Below are positions 51,833-59,856 of a DNA stretch of 64,000 nucleotides, piece by piece. The DNA lies in the NCBI RefSeq assembly GCF_030811835.1, contig NZ_JAUSRO010000017.1:62001-126000 (forward strand), given 5' to 3'. The notes beneath the pieces were generated by a model. It was not told the origin of the DNA. It did not search any database and saw only the letters and a program-made list of their open reading frames with translations. Numbering within the stretch: position 1 is the stretch's first letter; every line of letters begins with the position of its first letter. This stretch comes from Variovorax ginsengisoli. GTDB lineage: Bacteria > Pseudomonadota > Gammaproteobacteria > Burkholderiales > Burkholderiaceae_C. The position numbers and the translations under genes are program-made.

Positions 51833-51859
51833 TCAAGTTCCAATGCGCAGTGCCGACAA
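51833..51859 (+). promoter_or_regulatory. Candidate FliA promoter of the CSS-EAL gene
   Basis: TCAAGTTC (51833-51840), an 11-base spacer, then GCCGACAA (51852-51859). This matches TAAAGTTT-N11-GCCGATAA at 13 of 16 positions with ideal spacing. The next gene, a membrane EAL protein, starts about 100 bases downstream. Confidence 0.65.
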
Positions 51860-51961
51860 AGATCCGACGCCCGACGTTTCATTCACCTCATCACGAAAGG
51901 CGACCATGCACTTGAGCCGGCTACTTGCGTTCGCTACAGGAACGTGTGTGCAAGCTCGCCC

Positions 51962-53701
51962 ATGGACGAGTGGCGGGACATGATCATGTCGCAAGGCAGA
52001 GTGCCCAAGGAGATTCTGCTCTCGCGGTTGCAGGCCAAGCGTGCGGCCGAGGCTGCTGCAGGCGCGCCGGCGGACCCACGTCCGGGGCATGCCGTGGCAC
52101 GCATTCTGGCGCTGGCGTGTCGGCGCGTGAATGCCATGCTGTTTTCCCGCACCATGACCCTGGCCCTGACGATGCTCGCGTGTGCGAGCGTTTGGGTGGC
52201 ATGCGTGCTCGTTTCCTGCAAGCTCGCGGAGTCTCGCGGGCTGGAGGCGTCGCGTGACAGTGCCGCCGAAATGTCCGTCAGCGTGCTGACATCGGTAGAG
52301 CGCATCGCGGGCCAGGTGGACGGCGTGTTCGAAGACATGGCCACGATGGGTGCCGATCTGCCGCGTTGTGGCGACGCCGACATGGCGCTCATGCACCGGT
52401 CGCAGGTGCGCTCGGCCTACATCGGGGCGGTGGCACGGGTGTCCGAGGCCGATGGCCGCATGCAGTGTTCGACCATGGGCGCTGCGGCACGCGGATTCGA
52501 CCTGGGCATGGCCGACTTCGTCAATCCGGGCGGCATCACCTGGTACCAGCATGTGCGCCCGCCATGGCTGTCGAACGCCGATTTCATCGTCATGGTGCGT
52601 GACGATGTGGCGGTGTTCGTGCTCAACGACGTGGTCACCAGCATCCTCGCGACCTCGGCGGACACTGCATTGGGTGCGTTCTCGCGCAGTGGCGGGCCGA
52701 TGGTTTTCCACCGCGGACGTTTCGATCCCGAGTGGGCCCGGTCATTGCTGCGCTCCGGCATGAACAGCTCCTTCGACGGTGCAGTACTGGTCGCCATCTC
52801 ACCGTCGAAACACACCGACTATGTGTCCTTTGTTGCCTTCCCCGCCGAACGGGTGGATGCGGCCGTACGCAACGAGCAGCGCGTGATGGTGCCGCTGGGT
52901 GTGTTCATCGGCACGGTCTCGGCGATCTGCTTGTTCCTGTTTCTGCAACGCATGACGTCGATGGCGGCAGCGCTGTGCCGTGCATTGCCGACCGAGCGCG
53001 TCTTCATGCACTACCAGCCGATCGTCGATCTGCGCACTTTACGGTGCATCGGCGCGGAGGCGTTGATGCGATGGCAGCGCAACGAGCAGTTCATACCGCC
53101 CGACCGCTTCATCGTCGCGGCCGAGCGTGCCGGGGTGATCAACCGGGTCACGCGCCGCGCGATCTCGCTGGTCGCCCGCGATGCGTCCGAATTGTTGCGG
53201 CTGTATCCGGATTTCCACATCAGCATCAATCTTTCGGCGCAGGACCTGTGCGTGGGGCATGCCGTCGAATTGCTGCAGGACCTGCTCAGGGTCACGGGCC
53301 TGCCGGCGTCCAACTTCTGGGTTGAGGCCACCGAAACGGGCGTGCTCGAGGCCAGCGAAGCGGCCAAGGTGATCGCCCAGATCCGCGGCATGGGCATTCG
53401 TGTGGCGGTCGATGATTTCGGAACGGGCTATTCCAGCCTGGCGATACTCGACAACATCCGCCCCGACATGCTCAAGATCGACAAGCAGTTCGTCGCCACC
53501 ATCGTGGATGGCTGCGCGGGCCGCGAGGTGGTGATGGCGATCATCGCGCTGGGCAAGTCGCTCGGCCTGGACATGGTGGCCGAAGGGGTCGAAACCCAGG
53601 AACAGGCCGACTTCCTGCTGGCCAACGGGGTGCGCTATGCGCAGGGCTGGCTCTTTGGCAAGCCGGGACCCATCAGCGCGCTCAAGCCGATGTCGTTGTG
53701 A
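51962..53701 (+). CDS. Membrane CSS-motif EAL cyclic-di-GMP phosphodiesterase
   Basis: 579 aa. TM1 about residues 58-80 and TM2 about 300-322 flank a periplasmic CSS-type sensor (about 85-295) with Cys in LPRCGDAD and in MQCSTMG (CST in place of CSS). The cytoplasmic EAL domain (about 335-575) has EAL at 366-368 (GAEALMRW), VDDFGTGYSSL, MLKIDK and MVAEGVET, so it is expected to be active. In E. coli CSS-EAL enzymes respond to periplasmic disulfide formation. The start is uncertain (GTG 51944, ATG 51962, ATG 51980 or 51986). No GGDEF domain. Confidence 0.88.
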   Translation: MDEWRDMIMSQGRVPKEILLSRLQAKRAAEAAAGAPADPRPGHAVARILALACRRVNAMLFSRTMTLALTMLACASVWVACVLVSCKLAESRGLEASRDSAAEMSVSVLTSVERIAGQVDGVFEDMATMGADLPRCGDADMALMHRSQVRSAYIGAVARVSEADGRMQCSTMGAAARGFDLGMADFVNPGGITWYQHVRPPWLSNADFIVMVRDDVAVFVLNDVVTSILATSADTALGAFSRSGGPMVFHRGRFDPEWARSLLRSGMNSSFDGAVLVAISPSKHTDYVSFVAFPAERVDAAVRNEQRVMVPLGVFIGTVSAICLFLFLQRMTSMAAALCRALPTERVFMHYQPIVDLRTLRCIGAEALMRWQRNEQFIPPDRFIVAAERAGVINRVTRRAISLVARDASELLRLYPDFHISINLSAQDLCVGHAVELLQDLLRVTGLPASNFWVEATETGVLEASEAAKVIAQIRGMGIRVAVDDFGTGYSSLAILDNIRPDMLKIDKQFVATIVDGCAGREVVMAIIALGKSLGLDMVAEGVETQEQADFLLANGVRYAQGWLFGKPGPISALKPMSL

Positions 53702-53736
53702 CAGCGCAGCGCACGGGTCGGCCGCCGTGGCCACAC

Positions 53737-54153
53737 TCAGCGCATGCGCTCGCCGTCGCGCACCGACTCGACCATGCCCTGGTTGAAACGCACGATCGCC
53801 AGGAAATTGCCTGAGCCCCGGTGAAAGGTCCACTCCTCCATCGGAATACAAGACTGCGACAGCAGCGCCTGGGGCGGGGTGCCGCGATAGGGTGACAGGT
53901 ACCAGTCGGCTTGCAGCCGTGGCACGCAGACAATGTCCTTGAACGCAGGCTCGCCGCATTTCTGCAGCAAGGAAAAGCGTGACTCGCCGATGCTGACCAG
54001 GAAGCCGTTGCAGCTGAGGGACTGCGCCGCCGCCGCGGGAACATGGCTCACGGCCCACAGTGCGAACAGGCCGGCACAGAGGCTGCTGGCGCGAGCAAGG
54101 CGCCGCAACGCACGGCCAGCCGAACGTGCCCCTTCGTGTACCACCCGCCTCAT
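53737..54153 (-). CDS. DUF2845 family periplasmic protein
   Basis: 138 aa. A signal peptide (about residues 20-43, ending AAAAQS) precedes a small domain with CNGFLVSIGESRFSLLQKCG, EPAFKD and FLAIVRFNQGMVESV, as in DUF2845 proteins. Function unknown. Start at 54153 overlaps the stop of the DUF2164 gene by 4 bases, so the two are probably co-translated. Convergent with the EAL gene. Confidence 0.8.
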   Translation of the reverse strand: MRRVVHEGARSAGRALRRLARASSLCAGLFALWAVSHVPAAAAQSLSCNGFLVSIGESRFSLLQKCGEPAFKDIVCVPRLQADWYLSPYRGTPPQALLSQSCIPMEEWTFHRGSGNFLAIVRFNQGMVESVRDGERMR

Positions 54154-54422
54154 CGCTTCTTGCGCTGGGCGTCGTATCGAGCCCAATAGCCGAAGGCCTC
54201 TTCGTGCACTTCGATGTCCACTTCCGACACGCGAGCCTGGATGCGTTCCTGCACGTCGGCCACTGCGCGGTTGTAGACCACCGGGCCGATCTCTTCCAGG
54301 AAAAAGCCCAGCAGCGCGCCGGCCGCCACGTTGCCGATGCGTTCTTCCATGTGTTCGGCGAAGTAGCGTTCGATGGAGGTGATGGCCTGCTGGCGCGCTT
54401 CGCGGGAGATCTCGATGGTCAT
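54150..54422 (-). CDS. DUF2164 family protein
   Basis: 90 aa, with IEISREARQQAITSIERYFA, GNVAAGALLGFFLEEIGPVV and YNRAVADVQERIQARVSEVD, matching the DUF2164 family closely. Cytoplasmic, function unknown. ATG at 54422; an in-frame TTG at 54434 would add four residues. It overlaps the DUF2845 gene by 4 bases. Confidence 0.9.
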   Translation of the reverse strand: MTIEISREARQQAITSIERYFAEHMEERIGNVAAGALLGFFLEEIGPVVYNRAVADVQERIQARVSEVDIEVHEEAFGYWARYDAQRKKR

Positions 54423-54434
54423 GGTCGCTTGCAA

Positions 54435-54451
54435 GGGATCGCTTCGATCCC
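54435..54451. repeat. Small perfect inverted repeat upstream of the DUF2164 gene
   Basis: GGGATCG-CTT-CGATCCC makes a 7-bp stem 13 bases before the DUF2164 start, in the 54-base gap after the acyl-CoA dehydrogenase gene. No T tract follows on the minus strand, so it is more likely a leader hairpin or chance than a terminator. Confidence 0.4.
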
Positions 54452-54476
54452 CTGATTATGGCAAGCGGGCCTGGCC

Positions 54477-55724
54477 TCAGTGGGCTGTCGCTGCAACCGG
54501 TGCGGTCCGGGCCTTCCTGGCCAGCTCGAGCTTGGCAATGGCGTTGCGGTGCACTTCGTCCGGGCCGTCGACGATGCGCACGGTGCGCTGGTGGGCGTAG
54601 GCTTCGGCCAGCCAGAAGTCCTGGCTGACGCCTGCCGCGCCGTGGGCCTGGATGGCCCAGTCGACCACCTTGCACGACATGTTCGGAGCGACCACCTTGA
54701 TCATCGCGATTTCGGCACGCGCCTCCTTGTTGCCCACGGTGTCCATCTTGTGGGCAGCGTTGAGCGTGAGCAGGCGGGCCTGGTCGATCATGCAGCGCGA
54801 CTCGGCGATGCGCTCGTGCCAGATCGACTGCTCGGCCAGCGGCCGGCCGAAGGCCACGCGCGAGCGCAACCGGTCGCACATCAGTTCGAGGGCGCGTTCG
54901 GCTGCGCCGATGGAACGCATGCAATGGTGGATGCGTCCCGGGCCCAGCCTACCCTGGGCAATCTCGAAGCCGCGGCCTTCGCCCAGCAGGATGTTGCTGA
55001 CCGGCACGCGCACGTCTTCGAGCAGCACCTCCATGTGGCCGTGCGGCGCGTCGTCGTAGCCGAACACGGACAGGTGCCGCAGCACCGTGACGCCTGCCGT
55101 GTCGCGCGGCACCAGCACCATCGACTGCTGCGCGTGGCGCGGCGCGTCAGGGTCTGTCTTGCCCATCACGATGAAGATCTTGCAGCGTGGGTTGCCCGCG
55201 CCTGACGAGAACCACTTGCGGCCGTTGATCACGTAGTCGTCGCCTTCGCGGCGGATCGTGCACTGGATGTTGGTTGCGTCCGATGACGCCACCGCCGGCT
55301 CGGTCATCAGGAAGCCCGATCGGATCTCGCCGGCCAGGAGCGGCTGCAGCCACTGGTCTTGCTGTGCGGGGGTACCGTAGCGCTCGATGGTTTCCATGTT
55401 GCCCGTGTCGGGTGCCGAGCAGTTGAATACTTCGCTCGACCACGAGACGCGGCCCATCACCTCGCACAGCGGCGCATAGTCCAGGTTCGAGATGCCGGGC
55501 ACGCCACGGTGCGCGTGCGGCAGGAACATGTTCCACAGCCCGGCGTCGCGCGCCAGCGGCTTGAGTTCCTCGACCAGCGGCGACACCTGCCACGGATTGC
55601 CCTGACGGCGGAACGCGTCCATCTCCGCGTGGTGGCGCGCTTCGTTGGGATAGATGTGCTGGTCGAAGAAGGTCTGGAGGCGATCGACGAGGTCGCGGGT
55701 CTTGGCAGAGGGTTCGGCAAACAT
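54477..55724 (-). CDS. Acyl-CoA dehydrogenase family protein
   Basis: 415 aa, ACAD fold. Segments include SGFLMTEPAVASSDATNIQC (FAD/substrate region), KWFSSGAGNP, GRIHHCMRSIGAAERALELM and QAHGAAGVSQDFWLAEAYAH. It resembles the ACAD10/11-like long-chain group found in Burkholderiales. It would oxidise an acyl-CoA in fatty-acid degradation; the exact substrate cannot be read. Start at 55724; the frame is open 20 codons further upstream. Confidence 0.9.
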   Translation of the reverse strand: MFAEPSAKTRDLVDRLQTFFDQHIYPNEARHHAEMDAFRRQGNPWQVSPLVEELKPLARDAGLWNMFLPHAHRGVPGISNLDYAPLCEVMGRVSWSSEVFNCSAPDTGNMETIERYGTPAQQDQWLQPLLAGEIRSGFLMTEPAVASSDATNIQCTIRREGDDYVINGRKWFSSGAGNPRCKIFIVMGKTDPDAPRHAQQSMVLVPRDTAGVTVLRHLSVFGYDDAPHGHMEVLLEDVRVPVSNILLGEGRGFEIAQGRLGPGRIHHCMRSIGAAERALELMCDRLRSRVAFGRPLAEQSIWHERIAESRCMIDQARLLTLNAAHKMDTVGNKEARAEIAMIKVVAPNMSCKVVDWAIQAHGAAGVSQDFWLAEAYAHQRTVRIVDGPDEVHRNAIAKLELARKARTAPVAATAH

Positions 55725-55840
55725 CGAGGTCCTTGTGGGTTCGCGGGCACAACGCCCGATGGACCGGAATTGAAGCACCCGCACTGCCGGCCGCGCGGTC
55801 GCTCAAGCGACGCCGCAGGCGGCATGCTGACACCTAGGCG

Positions 55841-57178
55841 TCAGGCAGTGCGCTGCACCCCGCACCACCGCGCCATGAACACGGCAAGCACCGCGGTCGT
55901 TTGCATCATGCTGTCGATCGATGCCCATTCGTCGATGCCGTGGATGTTGGCGCCGCCCGAAGGGCCGTAGCAGATCGCGGGTGTCTGACCGTAGAGATTG
56001 AAGAATTTCGCATCGGTGGTGCCCGTGAACGAGGTCGGAAGCGCCGGCTTGCCCACCACGTCCGCATGGCACTGCGAGATGGCGGTGACGATGGGGGCAT
56101 CGTCGGGCACATGGCAGCCGTCGGCCTGAAAGCCTTCGTAGACGATGCGGTACTGCAGCGCAGCGTGTGCCGGATGCGCTTCGTAGGCGGCCGCCAGCAG
56201 GGCCTCGACCTCTTGCTTGACCTTGCCGACCTTCATGTCCGGATAAAAGCCGATGCGCACGTCGGCCCGGCAGGCCGAAGGCACCGAAGACGCCCATTCG
56301 CCGCCATGGATCTTGCCCAGGTTGAAGTTCACCGGGTGCTTGTGGTGCGCAAAACTGCGGTAGCGTGCGCTCGGGGCGTTCCACTTCTCCTCGAGCTTTT
56401 TCAGCGCACCATAGAGATACATCGTGAAGTCGATGGCACCGACGCCCGTCTGTGCGACTGAGGCATGCACGGGTTTGCCCAGCACCTCGATGGCCAGCCA
56501 CAGCACGCCGAGCTGGCAGGTCATGACACCGTTCTCCGAAATCGGCTCGGGGATCACGGCCGCATCGGCGCGGTAGCCTCGCACCAGGCAGGCCAGGGCG
56601 CCGTTGCCGGTGCATTCCTCCTCGATGACCGACTGGAAGTAAACCGGCGAAGCAGGTTCGAGGCCCAGCGACTGCAGGGCCTTGTAGGCCATGGTGTAAG
56701 CCACGATGCCCGCCTTCATGTCCGAAGCACCGCGGCCGTACACGCGGTCGCCCTCGACAGTGGCGGAGAACGGCGCGTGCGTCCACAGCACCTGCGCACC
56801 CGTGGGCACCACGTCGATGTGGCCGTTGAAGATCAGCGACCGCCCGCGGGGCGGCCCGGCTGGCCGATGGATGCCCACGACATTGGTGCGTCCCTCGTAC
56901 GAGGCGATCGAGGGTGAATAGCCAGGATGGGCGCGCAGCGCGTCTTCGTCGATCTGGAATTCGTCCACTTCCAGGCCGAGCGCGGCGAAGACCTGTGCCA
57001 TGCAGGACTGCGCGCTCTGTTCATGGCCGAGCAAGGACGGATGCGCAACCAGCTCGCGCAGCAGCGCGACACTGTCGGCGCGCAGTGCATGGGCGGCGGC
57101 GACGATGTCCGCCTCGTGGATGGAGGGGTCGGTGGGCAGTCCGGCGGCGTGGGGGGTGTCTGGCATGGTGGGCGTCAT
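55841..57178 (-). CDS. M20 family metallopeptidase/deacylase (ArgE/DapE-like)
   Basis: 445 aa. Zinc-site motifs are visible: GHIDVVPTG, GASDMKAGIV and VIEEECTGNGAL, plus a C-terminal GPSGGANIHGIDEWASID. These fit ArgE/DapE/CPG2 enzymes that remove acyl groups from amino acids or cleave small peptides. The substrate is unknown. It lies 116 bases from the acyl-CoA dehydrogenase gene on the same strand. Confidence 0.9.
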   Translation of the reverse strand: MTPTMPDTPHAAGLPTDPSIHEADIVAAAHALRADSVALLRELVAHPSLLGHEQSAQSCMAQVFAALGLEVDEFQIDEDALRAHPGYSPSIASYEGRTNVVGIHRPAGPPRGRSLIFNGHIDVVPTGAQVLWTHAPFSATVEGDRVYGRGASDMKAGIVAYTMAYKALQSLGLEPASPVYFQSVIEEECTGNGALACLVRGYRADAAVIPEPISENGVMTCQLGVLWLAIEVLGKPVHASVAQTGVGAIDFTMYLYGALKKLEEKWNAPSARYRSFAHHKHPVNFNLGKIHGGEWASSVPSACRADVRIGFYPDMKVGKVKQEVEALLAAAYEAHPAHAALQYRIVYEGFQADGCHVPDDAPIVTAISQCHADVVGKPALPTSFTGTTDAKFFNLYGQTPAICYGPSGGANIHGIDEWASIDSMMQTTAVLAVFMARWCGVQRTA

Positions 57179-57220
57179 TCTTTCACCGGAGCAATCCCCG
57201 TGCCGCCAAGTGGGCGCCGT

Positions 57221-58273
57221 TCAGCGCCACTGCAACAGAAGCGCCCATGGCTGGCGGCTCATGTGCCGGTCGACGCAGCCGGTGGCGCCCTCGGCACAGA
57301 CCTGCGGCAGGTAGGACGGATCCAGGCGCAAGGTGCCGGGCGCGAAGACCAGCCGGCGCCGCGTGACTGACTGAAGCACATTGCCGCCGATCGTGTCGAA
57401 GCCTGTGGCGTCGACGGCCACCACCACGTCGCAATGCATGCGCAAGGCGCCGCCGTCGCTGCGTCGCCGCATCAGGGCCTCACCGAGCTTGTCGAAACTG
57501 TCGAGTCCGGCGTCTGAAGCGCGGGCCTGGCAGGCCAGGTCGCCCACGCGTGGCGTTGTCTGCGGCAGGTCGCAGGCCCGCATGGCATAGGCCGTGGGCG
57601 GCGCGTCGGTGCTTTCAGCCAGCGTGGTCTGCCAGGCCGCCGCCGCGTAGTCGGCATGCGCGGGGGAGAAAGCGAATTCTCCGGCTTCCAATCCCGCCTG
57701 GCGTGCCACCCAACTGATGAAGGCGGCCGACCACGGCGTGTCGATGACCGCGACGCGGTCGAGCGCCGTGGACATCGCTCGCAGTTCGTCCGAGCTCAGC
57801 CCCTCATCGGAGCCCACGCCCAGTCCCTGCAGGCGTGCCGACGTGGCCTGGTTCAGCGCCTGTTGGAGCAAACTGCGATCGGCGGGGCGCCAGGCACCGA
57901 AACGCACCAGCGATGGCAGGTGTTCGTCCTTCCGGTCGACCGCGTCCCAGTACTGCAGCACCCGTTGCCAGGGCGCTATCGCGCCGAGAGTACGCCGGGT
58001 GTCTTCGCCTTCGGCATCGCCGGACTGCAGGAGCCGGCCTTCGGCGTCGAGCGTCTGGTTGCCGAAGGCCTGCTGCTGCGTGACGGCGGCTGCGGCCATG
58101 GCCAGCGCGCGGGGCGGCGGTGCGCGCTGTGCCGTGGCGAGGCACGCCGGGCTGGCATGTGCGCCAACGACGACGGCAGCGAGCAGGCCGCAGGCGAGCG
58201 CCGGGGACGGGAGGAGGGGCCGGGCCGGATGCGAAAGGTGCAGCCGTGAAAGCGAGAGCAGGAGGGGGCGCAT
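57221..58273 (-). CDS. DUF2272 family exported protein
   Basis: 350 aa. A hydrophobic leader (about residues 20-42) marks it as exported. The C-terminal half has the DUF2272 features TPWSAAFISWVARQAGLEAG, FSPAHADYAAAAWQ and RVGDLACQAR, with HCDVVVAVDATGFDTIGGNV near the end; Cys-His features recall NlpC/P60-like hydrolases, which is inference only. The frame stays open upstream; ATG 58273 precedes the leader. Confidence 0.75.
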   Translation of the reverse strand: MRPLLLSLSRLHLSHPARPLLPSPALACGLLAAVVVGAHASPACLATAQRAPPPRALAMAAAAVTQQQAFGNQTLDAEGRLLQSGDAEGEDTRRTLGAIAPWQRVLQYWDAVDRKDEHLPSLVRFGAWRPADRSLLQQALNQATSARLQGLGVGSDEGLSSDELRAMSTALDRVAVIDTPWSAAFISWVARQAGLEAGEFAFSPAHADYAAAAWQTTLAESTDAPPTAYAMRACDLPQTTPRVGDLACQARASDAGLDSFDKLGEALMRRRSDGGALRMHCDVVVAVDATGFDTIGGNVLQSVTRRRLVFAPGTLRLDPSYLPQVCAEGATGCVDRHMSRQPWALLLQWR

Positions 58274-58313
58274 GGGCACGCCAGCATAGCCGCAGCGGTC
58301 GCCCTTGCCATCG

Positions 58314-58336
58314 CGGTGCCTGTTTCGTGGGCACCG
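58314..58336. repeat. Inverted repeat in the divergent gap (9-base loop)
   Basis: CGGTGCC (58314-58320) and GGCACCG (58330-58336) form a perfect 7-bp stem, extendable to 9 with a G-T pair. It lies between the divergent DUF2272 gene and the oxidoreductase-like gene, 56 bases before the stronger repeat at 58,392. Confidence 0.6.
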
Positions 58337-58391
58337 TGTTGCAGCGCCTGCCGCACAACGATCCATGACGAATCGCCGGGGCATGTCCACA

Positions 58392-58420
58392 AGGTTGTCC
58401 ACAGGAGGGGTGGACAACCT
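58392..58420. repeat. Perfect 11-bp inverted repeat with DnaA-box-like arms
   Basis: AGGTTGTCCAC and GTGGACAACCT flank a 7-base loop. The arms include TTGTCCACA (58395-58403) and, on the other strand, TTGTCCACC (58409-58417), which are one and two mismatches from the DnaA box TTATCCACA; ATGTCCACA (58383-58391) is a third. The 232-base divergent gap between the DUF2272 gene and the oxidoreductase-like gene otherwise shows no gene. Confidence 0.75.
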
Positions 58421-58505
58421 CACGGGCGCGGCCTGCAGCGGCCCGCAACGTTCATCCGATGGCAACATTGAGGGATCGGCGTGCAAAGTCGCCTAACATC
58501 GCCCT

Positions 58506-58724
58506 GTGAACCTGCCTGCCGCCATCGATGCCCCCAGCGCCCGCGCGCTGATCGCTTTGCTTACCGCACGCCTGGAGGCCGAAGGCATCGTCCATCTGCG
58601 GCGTCCACCGGCTGCACCGACCACCTGCTGCGGGCGCGGATGCAACGGCTGCGTGTGGGAGGGTTATCTGCAGGCCGTGTGTGGCTGGCGTGACGAGGCA
58701 CTGGCGAGCCTGGTTGCCCGTTGA
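58506..58724 (+). CDS. Oxidoreductase-like small protein
   Basis: 72 aa from a GTG at 58506. It contains CCGRGCNGCVWEGYLQAV, the Cys-rich signature of the oxidoreductase-like domain family (PF09791 type), for which no activity has been shown. The stop is followed by the convergent TPR protein gene. The start lacks a clear ribosome site but the conserved core is far from the N-terminus. Confidence 0.85.
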   Translation: MNLPAAIDAPSARALIALLTARLEAEGIVHLRRPPAAPTTCCGRGCNGCVWEGYLQAVCGWRDEALASLVAR

Positions 58725-58772
58725 GAGGCATCGAGCGGGCGCCGTGTGTGCCTGTTTGCCGTGTGCGCCGCT

Positions 58773-59702
58773 TCACCAGTCGCTGCCGCTGTCGTCCGAG
58801 CCTCCGCCGCTCGATCCGCTGTTGTCCCAGGTGCTGTCGTCCATGATGCCGAAGTCGTTGCCGCCCAGGTCGGCGCCGGTGTCGGGGCCGAGGGTGTTGG
58901 CGAACGCCGGCGCTTCGTTGCGTGGCGAAACGATGTCGCTGCCGGGCGCATCGCGATGGCTGAAATGGCGCACGGCTTCTTCGACCGCGACCGCTCCCAG
59001 CCCCATGGCAGCGCCCGTGACGAGTGCGCCGCCCAGACCGCCGCCGAAGCCAGAGGACGGCGCTGCAGCGCCGTAGGCCGGGCCGGCTGTGGCTGACGGC
59101 GCGTAGCCCTGCGGGCCCGTGGCATACGACGGCATGGCGTAGCCCGGCGCGGGAGCCGGGCCCATGGCCTGGCTGGGCAGGGGCGCACCACCGCCGCGCA
59201 GGCGGCGCAGCATCCAGGCGCCAGCGGCGAGCAGCAGCACGACCAGTCCGACCTTGGCTGGCGTTCCCATGCCCCCGGTGTCTGCGGTGGTGGCCGCGGC
59301 GGAGGACAGGCCGGGCGTCGAACGGTCGGGCGTTTTCGCCGGCACCGATGCCGATGCATCGATCTTCTCCAGAAGACCGGCCACCGCCTGCGGCTTGGCG
59401 AAGGGCAAGCCCGGTGCCAGTTCGTTGGCGCGCGTGTACTCGGCTTTCGCCTGGCCGATGTGCCCCTCCTTGGCCAGCAGTTCGGCATGGACGAAATGCG
59501 CCTTGGCGCTTTGCGGGTGCGCGACGAGCACCTGCGCGATCATGGTGTCGGCCTGGGCCAGTTGGCCGCCATGCGCAGCCTTGTAGATGTCATCGATGGT
59601 CGGTTCGCCCACCTTGGGCGCGGGGCCGCCCTGGGCCAGCACCGCGACCGGCGCGGCGAGCGCCAGGACCAGGCTCATTTGCAGAACGATACGTGGATAC
59701 AT
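58773..59702 (-). CDS. TPR-containing membrane protein
   Basis: 309 aa. Signal-like hydrophobic N-terminus (residues about 5-25), TPR-like helices (about 38-110: AQADTMIAQVLVAHPQSAKA and AKAEYTRANELAPG), a transmembrane helix (about 150-168), a Gly/Pro/Ala-rich region and a Ser/Gly/Asp-rich C-terminus ending SDW. Possibly an anchored periplasmic protein with a low-complexity tail. Function unknown. It is divergent from the MCP gene at 59,857. Confidence 0.8.
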   Translation of the reverse strand: MYPRIVLQMSLVLALAAPVAVLAQGGPAPKVGEPTIDDIYKAAHGGQLAQADTMIAQVLVAHPQSAKAHFVHAELLAKEGHIGQAKAEYTRANELAPGLPFAKPQAVAGLLEKIDASASVPAKTPDRSTPGLSSAAATTADTGGMGTPAKVGLVVLLLAAGAWMLRRLRGGGAPLPSQAMGPAPAPGYAMPSYATGPQGYAPSATAGPAYGAAAPSSGFGGGLGGALVTGAAMGLGAVAVEEAVRHFSHRDAPGSDIVSPRNEAPAFANTLGPDTGADLGGNDFGIMDDSTWDNSGSSGGGSDDSGSDW

Positions 59703-59802
59703 GAAGGACCTTTCAGCGCGCACGGGTGGTGTGCAGCGCTCGACTGGACCATGCGCGACTTAAAACTCGCTTAACCCGCCCACGTTCGGGAGGGCGGCCT
59801 CT

Positions 59803-59828
59803 TCAGGTTCCGGCCCGCATGCCGATAG
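59803..59828 (+). promoter_or_regulatory. Candidate FliA promoter of the Cache-type MCP gene
   Basis: TCAGGTTC (59803-59810), a 10-base spacer and GCCGATAG (59821-59828). The -10 matches 7 of 8 and the -35 at 5 of 8; layout is as at fliC. The MCP start is about 30 bases downstream. Confidence 0.65.
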
Positions 59829-59856
59829 TCCAAGGGTCAACCACTTCATTTTTCGG

